64,000 bases of DNA from Paenibacillus allorhizosphaerae (GTDB lineage Bacteria; Bacillota; Bacilli; Paenibacillales; NBRC-103111). Made by a program: the position numbers and the translations under genes. The notes beneath the pieces are model-generated. The model made no database searches. It was not told where the DNA came from and saw only the letters and a program-made list of their open reading frames with translations. Of this stretch, positions 44,436-52,548 are shown piece after piece (position 1 is the first letter of the stretch; each line of letters begins with the position of its first letter). Location of the stretch: assembly GCF_910594985.1 (NCBI RefSeq), contig NZ_CAJVCE010000010.1, positions 124,001 to 188,000 on the forward strand, given 5' to 3'.

Positions 44436-44897
44436 ATGTCCAAGCAAGCAACCAATCGAAGTATTTTGGACAGCTCGGCCGGGTTTCTCATGGGCGCCAC
44501 TTACCGTAAAATATCGCAATTGTTCATGCAGCGATTGAAACCCTACGACATTACGCCCGAGCAATGGCTTGTCTTGTATTGTGTCGGGGAGCAGAAAGGC
44601 ATGATCCAAAAAGACATCGCGGCCAAAGCGTCCAAGGACAAGCCGACGACAACGCGCATCCTCGATATGCTCGAGTCCAAAGGACTCGTTATAAAGCAGC
44701 CGGGTCAAAGCGACCGCAGGTCCTTTATCGTGCATACTACGGATAAAGGCAAGGAGTTGATCGCCCAGACAGAGGCGATCGAACGAAAAGCTGTCGAGGA
44801 CGCCACGGCAGGAATGAGCACAGACGAATACAACCTGTTGATCGGGCTGCTGCACCGCATTGGAGAAAATATCGATCACCTGAATGCCAAAGAATAG
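44436..44897 (+). CDS. MarR family transcriptional regulator
   Basis: A 153-residue winged helix protein. The DNA-binding part (about 30-110) contains MIQKDIAAKASKDKPTTTRILDML (recognition region) and the wing GQSDRRSFIVHTTDKG, which are family hallmarks. The ATG has GGGGATCGTGATTC upstream. The start codon of the MFS gene follows 13 bases after its stop. It most likely represses itself and the downstream MFS exporter; ligand unknown. Confidence 0.92.
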   Translation: MSKQATNRSILDSSAGFLMGATYRKISQLFMQRLKPYDITPEQWLVLYCVGEQKGMIQKDIAAKASKDKPTTTRILDMLESKGLVIKQPGQSDRRSFIVHTTDKGKELIAQTEAIERKAVEDATAGMSTDEYNLLIGLLHRIGENIDHLNAKE

Positions 44898-44910
44898 GAG
44901 TGTCTATCAG

Positions 44911-46152
44911 ATGTCGCAACAACCAGAATCGTCACAACCCCTAGAGCTCGCACCCTCGGCGCAAAAATTGTGGACTACCACTTTTATTGTGCTGACGGTG
45001 TCTTATTTTTTGTTATTCCTTTGTTTGCAAATGCTGCTTTCCCCGCTTCCCACCTATGCGAAGGAACGGTTTCATCCCGGGGACTTTACCGTCAGCTTGA
45101 CCACGAGCGTCTTCGCGCTGGCCGCCATCGCATCGCGCTTCCTTACGGCCGCCTTGATGCGGCGCACGCATCGAACCGTGCTGCTGTTCAGCGGCATCTT
45201 CATCGCCGCGGCGGCAACCGCTGCTTATCCGTTTGCGGGCAGCATACAAGCCTTGCTCGCGCTGCGCATCTTATTCGGGATCGGCTTCGGGAGCACCAGC
45301 ACGATCATGCCAACGCTCGTATCGCAAATTATCCCGTCCAGCCGCATCGGAGAAGGGATCGGCTACTTCGGTCTGTCCACCAGTCTCGCCATGTCGTTCG
45401 GCCCGATGATCGGCCTATCGGTTCTGGACGAATACGGCTTCGGCCTGCTCGCGACGCTCGGCACCGTCTCGGTCGTGCTAACCGTTCCGCTGTTGCTCGG
45501 GTTCCGTTCCATTCCGCCGCAGTCCCATGGACAAGCCCGACCTGACGCCAAGGCTTCGGTAGGAGCGAAACGCAAAACGCCGTTTAACGTCAAGCTGCTC
45601 CTGCCGGCACTGCTCAACGCCTTATTCTCCGTCACCTACGGCGGGCTGCTGAGCTTCCTGGCACTGTACGGCAAAGAAGTGCATCTGAATCATATCGGCT
45701 TGTTCTTTTTGTTCAATGTCATCACCGTACTCATTATCCGCCCGATTTCGGGACGTCTGTTTGACAGCAGGGGACACTCGGCCGTGCTCATTCCGGCGGC
45801 GCTGATCATTTTCGCCAGCTTGACGCTGCTTTCGTTCACTACCAGTCTTCCGCTGCTGATCGTTTCGGCGCTGCTGTACGGTCTCGGCTTCGGCGCCATT
45901 CAACCGACGCTTCAGGCGTGGATGCTGCGCGATTCGGCGCCGGAGCAGCACGGAACGGCCAATAGCCTGTATTATAACGCGCTCGACTTCGGCGTCGCGA
46001 TCGGCGCCATGGTGCTCGGGCTTATCGCCTCCGGAACAAGCTACGCCGTAATGTACCGGTATTCCGCTTTATTTATGGTCTTATTTTTAATCGTATATGT
46101 GGTATTCCAGTTGGTCAGCGTGAAGAAAAACAAGCCGGCGACGGCTTCGTAA
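44911..46152 (+). CDS. MFS family transporter, MarR-linked
   Basis: A 413-residue protein with 12 predicted helices. Motif A-like RFLTAALMRRTHRTVLLF and its C-half copy RPISGRLFDSRGHSAVLI are present, as is the GFGSTSTIMPTLVSQIIP segment. AATAGGAGTGTCTATCAG precedes the ATG at 44911; the open frame begins at 44884 but overlaps the marR end. Exporter regulated by the adjacent MarR protein; substrate unknown, drug or small metabolite efflux is typical. Confidence 0.9.
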   Translation: MSQQPESSQPLELAPSAQKLWTTTFIVLTVSYFLLFLCLQMLLSPLPTYAKERFHPGDFTVSLTTSVFALAAIASRFLTAALMRRTHRTVLLFSGIFIAAAATAAYPFAGSIQALLALRILFGIGFGSTSTIMPTLVSQIIPSSRIGEGIGYFGLSTSLAMSFGPMIGLSVLDEYGFGLLATLGTVSVVLTVPLLLGFRSIPPQSHGQARPDAKASVGAKRKTPFNVKLLLPALLNALFSVTYGGLLSFLALYGKEVHLNHIGLFFLFNVITVLIIRPISGRLFDSRGHSAVLIPAALIIFASLTLLSFTTSLPLLIVSALLYGLGFGAIQPTLQAWMLRDSAPEQHGTANSLYYNALDFGVAIGAMVLGLIASGTSYAVMYRYSALFMVLFLIVYVVFQLVSVKKNKPATAS

Positions 46153-46233
46153 TTGGGAGTAGCTCCTGCTCTTGCTTACATGAGGCTTATATTTGTTTGA
46201 TGAATATGTCCTTGGATGGTAAATATGCAGAAA

Positions 46234-46264
46234 ACCCGAGAGAGGATACGTCCCTCTCCCGGGT
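46234..46264 (-). terminator. Hairpin after the DUF3862-like gene
   Basis: ACCCGGGAGAGGG and CCTCTCTCGGGT (minus strand) pair with one mismatch and are followed by TTTTCTGC. It lies about 90 bases after the stop codon; the T tract is short, so moderate confidence. The plus strand may use it for the MFS gene as well. Confidence 0.5.
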
Positions 46265-46355
46265 CACAGTTCATCCGTAGAAGTAATTTATAGTGATCGC
46301 CACTTAATTTTCTTTTTATTGCAAAATGGACATTTATTATTTCGAGATTTCGAGT

Positions 46356-46925
46356 TTATTCAAGTCCCATTTGGTTCTTAAGTGAAAGTTTTCCTGATTT
46401 AAAACTAAAAATCGCGCTAGCGCCTTCAGAGTTTTCACCCAGATACAGATACGTGGCTTTGTAATTAGTACCTCTATTTGCACCTTCTTGGGATAGAGTA
46501 GTACCAGGACCACCAATAATTTCCTTAACCTGATCATAGGTCATGCCGTAATAGATCTTATCAAATTCCTCTTTTGTGATTGTTACTTTTTCAGTCTCGA
46601 TCTCCACTGAGACAGGCGCTCCAAATGAGCTTCCAAATATGTCTGATGCAACAGGCTGTTCATTTTGTTCTGCTGAAGTAGGTGTGGTAACCATTGTATT
46701 AGGTGCTTCGATTAGTTCAGATGACTCTGGCTGTTCAGCTAGTTTTTCAGTATCATTTGCATTAGCTTGTTGTGTATTTGAACTTTGAATGGATTGATCG
46801 GGTTCAGAAGCCGCCTCAGAGTGTGAGTTAATTCCTGCCAAGCTAATAGACGCTATGAGGACAAGTAATGATAACCAAAACCACCATTTCGTGAAGATTG
46901 TCTTTTTTATTTTCTTTTCGTCCAA
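46356..46925 (-). CDS. Exported/membrane-anchored DUF3862-like protein, AT-rich
   Basis: A 189-residue protein. A membrane anchor (about 14-31, WWFWLSLLVLIASISLAG) is followed by a long Ser/Gln/Glu/Asn-rich linker (about 32-115). A C-terminal SmpA/BLIP-like domain follows (about 116-189: TKEEFDKIYYGMTYDQVKEIIGGPG, then YLYLGENSEGASAIFSFKSGKL), resembling DUF3862. The start codon is TTG with AAAGGAGAGACACCCG upstream. Its base composition is clearly more AT-rich than its neighbours, with different codon choice, a sign of acquisition. Function unknown; such domains help bind proteins or cell-wall parts. Confidence 0.7.
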   Translation of the reverse strand: MDEKKIKKTIFTKWWFWLSLLVLIASISLAGINSHSEAASEPDQSIQSSNTQQANANDTEKLAEQPESSELIEAPNTMVTTPTSAEQNEQPVASDIFGSSFGAPVSVEIETEKVTITKEEFDKIYYGMTYDQVKEIIGGPGTTLSQEGANRGTNYKATYLYLGENSEGASAIFSFKSGKLSLKNQMGLE

Positions 46926-47106
46926 CGGGTGTCTCTCCTTTCCATCAACAAGTTAACTCTTAAACTTTATTTTATAATAGTTCGAGAACTTGTTTTAGAA
47001 TAAATGGGTACCAGTTAGACCAAATTCAACCAATAACAAAGTCAGATACCGTTAAAACAATTGCCAACTCCTCGGGCGTCAGTGACTTTTTCCTACAATA
47101 AAAGCG

Positions 47107-47131
47107 CAAAAAGGACGGATTACTCCGCCCT
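47107..47131 (-). terminator. Terminator after YuiH-like gene
   Basis: On the minus strand AGGGCGGA-GTAA-TCCGTCCT is a perfect eight-base stem followed by TTTTTG, just downstream of the stop codon. Confidence 0.85.
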
Positions 47132-47145
47132 TCTACGCTTTAAAT

Positions 47146-47742
47146 TCAGTCGAAATCGTACCTCTGTTCTTTGAACGGGTCCCCATACATGTGATACCCG
47201 TTGCGCTCCCAGAAGCCCGGCTTATCTTTCTCCATAAACTCGATGCCGCGCAGCCATTTGGCGCTCTTCCAGAAGTACAAGTGCGGAACGACCGCCCGTA
47301 CCGGATACCCGTGCTCCGGGGTAAGCAGCTGCCCGTTGTGCTTGATGCCGAGGAACGTCGTATCCCGCAAAAAATCCTCCAGCGGCAAGTTCGTGCTCCA
47401 ACCGTGCTCTCCGTGCAGCATGACGAACTTCGCCTCCGGCTTCGGCTTCACATGCTCCATGAGTGTCGATACCGCCACGCCTTCCCACACATTATCCAGC
47501 TTCGACCAAGTGGTGACGCAGTGAATGTCGTTTTTGAACTCCCTTCGCGGCAGCCCCAAAAAATCTTTATAGCTGAACGCCACTTCTTCCTCGACTAATC
47601 CGAATACGCGCAAATCCCATTTGCCCATATCGTTATAATACGGCACGCTTCCATAGTGAAGCACCGGAAAGCCTTCCGTCAGCGTCTGGCCCGGCGGAAC
47701 GCGATGTTTTATGCTGTCGCTCTCTTTAGAATCTGATGTCAT
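47146..47742 (-). CDS. Sulfite oxidase-like molybdopterin oxidoreductase (YuiH-like)
   Basis: A 198-residue member of the oxidoreductase molybdopterin-binding family (sulfite oxidase/MsrP fold). The molybdenum-ligating Cys is Cys75 in NDIHCVTTWSKLDN; the family motif HGWSTNLPLEDF and the GYPVRAVVPHLYFWKSAKWLRGI region (read in parts) are present. No signal peptide, so it acts in the cytosol. B. subtilis YuiH has the same length and layout; its substrate is not established. AAGGGAGAACAGACGG precedes the ATG. No partner gene; convergent towards the DUF3862-like gene. Confidence 0.88.
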   Translation of the reverse strand: MTSDSKESDSIKHRVPPGQTLTEGFPVLHYGSVPYYNDMGKWDLRVFGLVEEEVAFSYKDFLGLPRREFKNDIHCVTTWSKLDNVWEGVAVSTLMEHVKPKPEAKFVMLHGEHGWSTNLPLEDFLRDTTFLGIKHNGQLLTPEHGYPVRAVVPHLYFWKSAKWLRGIEFMEKDKPGFWERNGYHMYGDPFKEQRYDFD

Positions 47743-47913
47743 CCGTCTGTTCTCCCTTACGGTTTGATATGCTTTCTTTCTAGTATAACCGTAATAGGCA
47801 TCATTACAATAATTATTGGCAAACCGACCAAAGCAAACATCTTCAAAGGCTTAGCAACTTATGTTAGAATAAATGCATTGACTGATTTTATGTTCATCTG
47901 GGGGATTTCATTC

Positions 47914-48486
47914 ATGTCCAAACATAAGGGACTGTGGCTGAGCGCGTCTATCGTTTTGTTTTTGGCCTTGATAGCGCTTGCGATCGTTTTCGAATCGACT
48001 CAGTTTTTGTACGCGGCGAGCGCACTGCCGATTGTGATCGTGCTGCTGCTGCCGGATATTCAAAACCAATACATTCATTCGAACAAAAAAAAGCAAGCTC
48101 TTTTCACCAAGCATGGCGAAGGAGATGAAGCGGCGATAGCCATTACCTTTTCTCCCGGCTATGTGCAGTGGAAACGAAACAAGCTCTATTTCCGCATTGA
48201 TTCCGTTGCCGTTTCAGACAAAACCGAAGCTGCGGTCGGAGCCGACGCCGTGTCGCTCGGGGTTCTTCCCTTCGATCTGTGCGTTCACCCGCGCAAGGCG
48301 GGCTGGGTTGGAATCGATCTGTCGCAGATCGCCGAGCGGACCCGGGGGCTTTCATTCACAACCAAGGAAGTCACGCGTCTCGTAATACGGATGAACGATT
48401 TGGAGACCATCGGGATGCATCTTATGGGCACAGCCCCAATTGCAGGAGCATCCGTTCCCGGCAGCAACACGACCATGGAAGCATAA
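47914..48486 (+). CDS. Small membrane protein of unknown function
   Basis: A 190-residue protein with two N-terminal helices (GLWLSASIVLFLALIALAI and FLYAASALPIVIVLLLP) and a soluble C-terminal part of about 130 residues with no family I recognise. The frame is open to 47764, but the ATG at 47914 follows GGGGGATTTC and leaves out an unlikely extension. It ends before a strong two-way terminator. Divergent from the YuiH-like gene. Confidence that it is a gene is moderate to good, owing to the ribosome binding site and typical codon use. Confidence 0.65.
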   Translation: MSKHKGLWLSASIVLFLALIALAIVFESTQFLYAASALPIVIVLLLPDIQNQYIHSNKKKQALFTKHGEGDEAAIAITFSPGYVQWKRNKLYFRIDSVAVSDKTEAAVGADAVSLGVLPFDLCVHPRKAGWVGIDLSQIAERTRGLSFTTKEVTRLVIRMNDLETIGMHLMGTAPIAGASVPGSNTTMEA

Positions 48487-48505
48487 CAGGTACGCAAAAA
48501 GATAA

Positions 48506-48577
48506 GTGGATTCCAAAGAAGCTTCAAGCGGCCGCCGACGTTCGGCAGCGGCCAAGCTTTTTAGAATCCACTTTTTT
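48506..48577. terminator. Large bidirectional hairpin terminator
   Basis: GTGGATTC-N-AAAGAAGCTT pairs with AAGCTTTTTAGAATCCAC, around an inner GCGGCCGC/GCGGCC arm; T residues follow on the plus strand (TTTTTT) and A residues precede it. It separates the small membrane protein gene from the aldo/keto reductase gene, which converge. Confidence 0.75.
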
Positions 48578-48606
48578 GATTTCACGGGTGCCTACATCCG
48601 TGAAAC

Positions 48607-49623
48607 TTAATTGTAGTACCCTGCCGCCTGCTGCACAACCTGCTGCATCGGCAGATGATACGGGCATTTTTCCTCGCACAGCGGCTTTTCCTTACAGGGT
48701 TCGTAATCGGCGCAAGACAATATCTTGTCCTTTTGCCGCTCATAAAACCCGTCTCCCTTCGGAAGCAAGCCAAACGTCTGGCGAACTTGGCTCGAAATCA
48801 TAATGTCCGGGATCGTGACACCGATCGGACAGGAGCAGTAATTGCAGCGCCGGCAATTGTGGCTTCCGAGCTCCAGCGCCAGCTGCTCCAGCTCGCGGCG
48901 TTCCTCGTCTCCCACTTCCTCGCGCATCGCCGCGATATTTTCCTTCACCTCGTCGACGCTGACCATCCCCGAGATAATGACGTTCACATCCTGACTGTAC
49001 GGGTAACGGATCGCCTTGGAGACCGGTTGAATAAACCCCCCCGAGAGCGGTTTCATTGCCGTCTTGCCCATGTGCTGGCGGGTAGCCTCCGGGATCAGCT
49101 CCTGCAGCGCAAACGGCTGCGCCAAATTAAGGTGAAACAACACCTGATCGAACTGCCCTTTGCTGATCCATTTGGCAAGAAGCTCCGGACGGTGGCCGGT
49201 AATGCCGATAAAACGGACATGCCCTTTGCGCTTCATCTCCAGCGCCGCTTGATACGCGCCATCCTCTTCCATTGCCGCTTTAAACTCCTGAACTGTGTTT
49301 ACATAATGAATCTGGAGCAAGTCGATAACGTCCGTTTTCATGCGGGTCAAACTGCGCTCCATCTCTTCCATGGCCGTCTTGTAATCGCGTTTATTCGTCT
49401 TCGTGGCGAGAAAATATTCCGAACGCCGGTGCGAGATGCTGTCCCCGATAATCTCCTCGCTGTTCCGGTAGCCAGCGGCCGTATCGATATAGTTGATGCC
49501 TTCATCCAGCGCGTAATTGAGCGCCGCCTTTGCCTGCTCGAAAGGAACGCCCGGCAAATTCATCGCTCCAAAACCAAGCGAAGATGCCCGGTGTCCCGTA
49601 TTGCCAAACATCGTGTAACGCAC
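48607..49623 (-). CDS. Aldo/keto reductase with C-terminal iron-sulfur motif
   Basis: A 338-residue aldo/keto reductase (YjhB/YtbE-like barrel) whose start is the GTG at 49623 (GGAG four bases upstream; the longer frame to 49647 has no site). The barrel has the nicotinamide-pocket motif AAGYRNSEEIIGD (Tyr) and EEDGAYQAALEMKRKG, and IGITGHRPELLAKW. Near residues 270-335 two Cys clusters appear, CRRCNYCSCPIG and CADYEPC-x-CEEKCPYHLP, which look like ferredoxin-type 4Fe-4S sites. Such AKR-ferredoxin fusions occur in anaerobe-like Firmicutes. Substrate is unknown. Confidence 0.82.
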   Translation of the reverse strand: MRYTMFGNTGHRASSLGFGAMNLPGVPFEQAKAALNYALDEGINYIDTAAGYRNSEEIIGDSISHRRSEYFLATKTNKRDYKTAMEEMERSLTRMKTDVIDLLQIHYVNTVQEFKAAMEEDGAYQAALEMKRKGHVRFIGITGHRPELLAKWISKGQFDQVLFHLNLAQPFALQELIPEATRQHMGKTAMKPLSGGFIQPVSKAIRYPYSQDVNVIISGMVSVDEVKENIAAMREEVGDEERRELEQLALELGSHNCRRCNYCSCPIGVTIPDIMISSQVRQTFGLLPKGDGFYERQKDKILSCADYEPCKEKPLCEEKCPYHLPMQQVVQQAAGYYN

Positions 49624-49687
49624 GTAGCTCCATCTCCCTTTTCCCATGCGTAATCATGTTTCGGAATGAATGGTAAGTATGTGAACA

Positions 49688-49906
49688 TTATAGTGCAAAC
49701 GTCTGCAAAAAAACAGACTTGTCCCGGATTAAATCCGGGTGTATCATCGACTTTGTTATGCTGTGGACGTATAACTGGCAGGCTGCGCCCCGCTCAGCTT
49801 GTCGCTCTCCACCGAAAATCATTGCAGCATAAATAGCGCAGGCCGCCAAACAAACAGCGGCTGCCTGCGCTCTACTAAAATAAAAATGATGCCGCTTGAA
49901 CAGCAT
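49688..49906 (-). CDS. Possible small single-helix membrane protein downstream of rsgI
   Basis: A 72-residue frame with an ATG at 49906, two codons after the rsgI stop (49911-49913), preceded by GGTGAAGCA. A hydrophobic stretch (about 13-31, AAAVCLAACAIYAAMIFG) could span the membrane. The last third overlaps a CCCGGATTTAATCCGGG hairpin (minus strand) that looks like an operon terminator, which argues against coding. I leave it as a weak candidate; the rest of the 287-base gap holds only that hairpin and A/T-rich sequence. Confidence 0.25.
   Translation of the reverse strand: MLFKRHHFYFSRAQAAAVCLAACAIYAAMIFGGERQAERGAACQLYVHSITKSMIHPDLIRDKSVFLQTFAL
49700..49742 (-). terminator. Operon-end hairpin after rsgI
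   Basis: On the minus strand CCCGGATTTAATCCGGG is a stem, followed by ACAAGTCTG and a run of seven T residues. A second short stem AGTCTG/CAGACG flanks the T tract. Position fits the end of the sigI-rsgI transcript. Confidence 0.55.
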
Positions 49907-49910
49907 TGCT

Positions 49911-51443
49911 TCACCGTCCGCCGCCTCTCGACTTATCGTCGTCTTTCCCATCATTTTTCTTTGAATCGTCGGTCTTGCGATCGTTATTTTTGTCCTGATC
50001 TTTGTTGTCCTGTTCTTTTTTGTCCTGATCTCGCTTATCCTGTTCTTTCTTCTCTTGCTCTTTCTTCTCTTGCTCTCTCTTTTCCTGGTCCTTCTTCTCC
50101 TGCTCTTTCTTCTGCTCTTCCGCTTTCTTTTTTTGCTCCTCTAAGCGCCGGGCGGTTTCTTCCTTCCGGCGCTGTTCTTCATTTTTTAGGGCTTCTTCCC
50201 GCTTCCGTTCTTCCTCTTTCTTCTTTTCCTGCTCCTTGCGATCATCCTGTTTGTCCCCGGGACGCACCGTGCCGGGATTGGTTGTTCCCGGCTTCGTCTG
50301 CGGATTGGAAGGATTCGTCCCCGGCCTGGTAGTGACCGGCGTAGACTTGTTATCCTTGCGGTCATCCTTCTTGTCGTCGTCCCTGTCTTTTTTATCGTTG
50401 TCTTTTTTATCTGTTGGTTTGCTGGGAACGGCCGTACCGGGCTTTTTCGGATCCGTTTTGCCGTTTTGCCCGTTCTGGTTCGTTTGATTGCCTTGACCGT
50501 TTTTCTCGTTTTGATTCGTTTGCCCGTTTTTGCCCGGTTGACTGCCGGTGGTCGTGGAGCCTTTGCCGTTGTTGTCTCTCTTCTCTTTCAGCTTTTCTTC
50601 GAGCTTCTTGTCAAGCTGCCCCGATTTCTCTTCCTCGACGAGCTTCTTGATATCCGATTTGCTCGGGATCGCCCCGCTCTGAATGGCCTTCGATATTTCT
50701 GGTTTTTCTTTCGATAGCTGCAATACCGATCCTTTTTTCAGCTCATCCAGCGTCACTTCCGTCCCGCTGTTTTTGGCATTCAAATACACGGTGTATTTGC
50801 CCATGGAAACACCGTTCTGGACGGCCGCTTGGCGTACTTCCTGCGGTGCGGCGAACGCCGCGACCTGGTAAGAGCTTGCCTCGGCCGGATGCGTCTTCTC
50901 GATGTGTTTGGTTACCTGCTCCTGCAGCTTGGTGGCGAGCTGCGTATCGCTGACCTTGGCGTTCTCTTGTACCACCGTGCTAGCAATAACGATCTCCGCT
51001 TCGCCTTTCGCTAGCGACTTTTCCTCTGCCTTATCCAGAAGACGGGATGCGACCGATTCAAGCTTTTCCCCTTTGTAACTGATGTTCTGAACCAATTCGT
51101 TGCCGTCTTCGTTCAGCCCCCGAAGCTCAAGCACGTTCTCGTTCATATCGATGCCCATCTCAATGCTCGGGTTTATATCCATCGATATGTAAGCAATGAC
51201 TTCGGGACTTCCCAGCTTGCCGTTGAAGCTCGCGAACAGCACCAGGCAAAAGATGACAGCTGCAGCAATCGCCGAGCGTCCTGCGACAGACGGACTTCGC
51301 CAATTGATTCCGGAATCGGCGTACGCAATTTCTTCGCCGATTTCACAATTTCTTTTTTTGCGGGACACCCGTTCGAACTTGCCGTCCGGGCGCATCACGA
51401 TGATGCTTTTGTCCGATATTTCCATGACAACCCCTTTATTCAC
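49911..51443 (-). CDS. rsgI: Anti-sigma-I factor RsgI family protein
   Basis: A 510-residue membrane anti-sigma factor. The N-terminal RsgI domain (about 1-50; VVMEISDKSIIVMRPDGKFERV) sits in the cytoplasm, a membrane helix spans about 58-80 (AIAAAVIFCLVLFASF), and an outside part follows. The extracytoplasmic C-terminus (about 250-510) is a low-complexity Pro/Asn/Gln/Lys/Asp region ending in Glu/Gln/Lys five-residue repeats, not a recognisable carbohydrate-binding module. RsgI binds SigI and releases it on an outside signal (polysaccharide or heat stress). It starts with GTG at 51443, eight bases inside the sigI stop, after AAGAAGGGGGGG; TTG at 51449 is an alternative. Confidence 0.88.
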   Translation of the reverse strand: MNKGVVMEISDKSIIVMRPDGKFERVSRKKRNCEIGEEIAYADSGINWRSPSVAGRSAIAAAVIFCLVLFASFNGKLGSPEVIAYISMDINPSIEMGIDMNENVLELRGLNEDGNELVQNISYKGEKLESVASRLLDKAEEKSLAKGEAEIVIASTVVQENAKVSDTQLATKLQEQVTKHIEKTHPAEASSYQVAAFAAPQEVRQAAVQNGVSMGKYTVYLNAKNSGTEVTLDELKKGSVLQLSKEKPEISKAIQSGAIPSKSDIKKLVEEEKSGQLDKKLEEKLKEKRDNNGKGSTTTGSQPGKNGQTNQNEKNGQGNQTNQNGQNGKTDPKKPGTAVPSKPTDKKDNDKKDRDDDKKDDRKDNKSTPVTTRPGTNPSNPQTKPGTTNPGTVRPGDKQDDRKEQEKKKEEERKREEALKNEEQRRKEETARRLEEQKKKAEEQKKEQEKKDQEKREQEKKEQEKKEQDKRDQDKKEQDNKDQDKNNDRKTDDSKKNDGKDDDKSRGGGR

Positions 51444-52254
51444 TCGCAACCCCCCCTTCTTCCGAGTCGTCTCTGATATGTAAATACTCTCTGAGATACG
51501 GGTATGGCCCGTTGTAAATCAGAGCGACTGCAATAATAAACTTACGGTTGCGCTCAAGCGTCTTGCGGGATACTTCCACCTGATCGAGCAGTTCTTTGAT
51601 CGGAAGCATCCTTTTTGTGACCATAATCCGCATGAGCTCCGGATTCAACGCCAGCTTCTTGGCAATGACAAACAACGCCTGCCTGGAATCGTCGTGCTTC
51701 GGGGAAGCATCGACCAAATCTCCAAACTGGATACTGAATTCGGACAGGCAGCGGTTCAGATCGAGAATTTCGCCGCGACGTTCTTCGGCGCCCTTCTCCT
51801 TCTCGTACTCTTCGATGGCTTGGTGAATTTCAATCGGGTTGACGATATTGTCTTCCTCGTCCTCCACCTCGAACGTACTGTACGGAATTTGCTGCGAGAA
51901 CCGCTGCTCCTTGCGGACATAATCAATCAGCCTGCGGCGAATAACCTGTTCGGCAAAGCCCAGGAACGACCTTCCGGCGTGAGGCGAAAACTGATTGATC
52001 GCTTCATTGAATCCGCCGAGAGCGATACTGAATTCATCGTCGCGGGCCGGGTCGATATATCGTTTGCAAAATCTGCTCGTCACCTTGGCTACATACGGCT
52101 GATAGTCCGTAATGAACTGGTTGCGCAGACGTAAATCACCTTCTTGGATACAAATTACAATTTGCTCCGGGGTTTGCATGCTCCCCGAATCGGGGTGGTG
52201 AGACTGTCGTTTCCCGAGAAACTTCTTAAATAAAACAAGCAGCAATCGTTCCAC
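51436..52254 (-). CDS. sigI: RNA polymerase sigma factor SigI
   Basis: A 272-residue sigma factor of the SigI family, with a conserved core of helices rather than classical regions 2 to 4. It contains the family-typical FCKRYIDPARDDEFSIALGGFNEAI segment (read in parts: CKRYIDPARDDEFSIA, GGFNEAINQFSPHAGRSFL), EQVIRRRLIDYVRKE, and a C-terminal LPIKELLDQVEVSRKTLERNRKFI. In Bacillus SigI controls wall and heat-stress genes; in clostridia it controls polysaccharide-degrading enzymes. The GTG at 52254 is printed here, but TTG at 52245 has the better-placed GAGGTGG site, which would shorten the protein by three residues. Operon with rsgI. Confidence 0.9.
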   Translation of the reverse strand: MERLLLVLFKKFLGKRQSHHPDSGSMQTPEQIVICIQEGDLRLRNQFITDYQPYVAKVTSRFCKRYIDPARDDEFSIALGGFNEAINQFSPHAGRSFLGFAEQVIRRRLIDYVRKEQRFSQQIPYSTFEVEDEEDNIVNPIEIHQAIEEYEKEKGAEERRGEILDLNRCLSEFSIQFGDLVDASPKHDDSRQALFVIAKKLALNPELMRIMVTKRMLPIKELLDQVEVSRKTLERNRKFIIAVALIYNGPYPYLREYLHIRDDSEEGGVASE

Positions 52255-52266
52255 CTCGCACTAAAT

Positions 52267-52297
52267 TTTTCGCTACGTTTACTGGAATTACGGGGGT
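52267..52297 (-). promoter_or_regulatory. Candidate SigI-type promoter upstream of sigI
   Basis: On the minus strand ACCCCC (plus 52292-52297) and CGAAAA (plus 52267-52272) are separated by 19 bases. Published SigI promoters carry ACCCCC-like -35 and CGAA-like -10 elements, so this matches self-activation of sigI. The predicted start would leave a leader of only about 12-15 bases before the GAGGTGG ribosome binding site, which is short. The rest of the 290-base gap before the next gene shows no gene. Confidence 0.5.
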
Positions 52298-52548
52298 CAC
52301 TGGCACTCGAATGAAACCTTATTTTCAAGGTGCTTTTCGGAATATAAGGTTTTCTTTTCCAAGACCCGTATTTACAAAAAAACGTCCCTCAATCCGCTGT
52401 TCTTAGACAGGCCGAATAAACGGCGGACCCGGGAAAGCAGCGTGCTTTTCCGGCGGCTCGCCATAGCGGCTTATGTGCAAGCGACGGAACTCCGACGCGT
52501 TGCCCCTGCTAAACGTATCGCGGGGAAGGGACGAAAGAAAGGTCTTAC

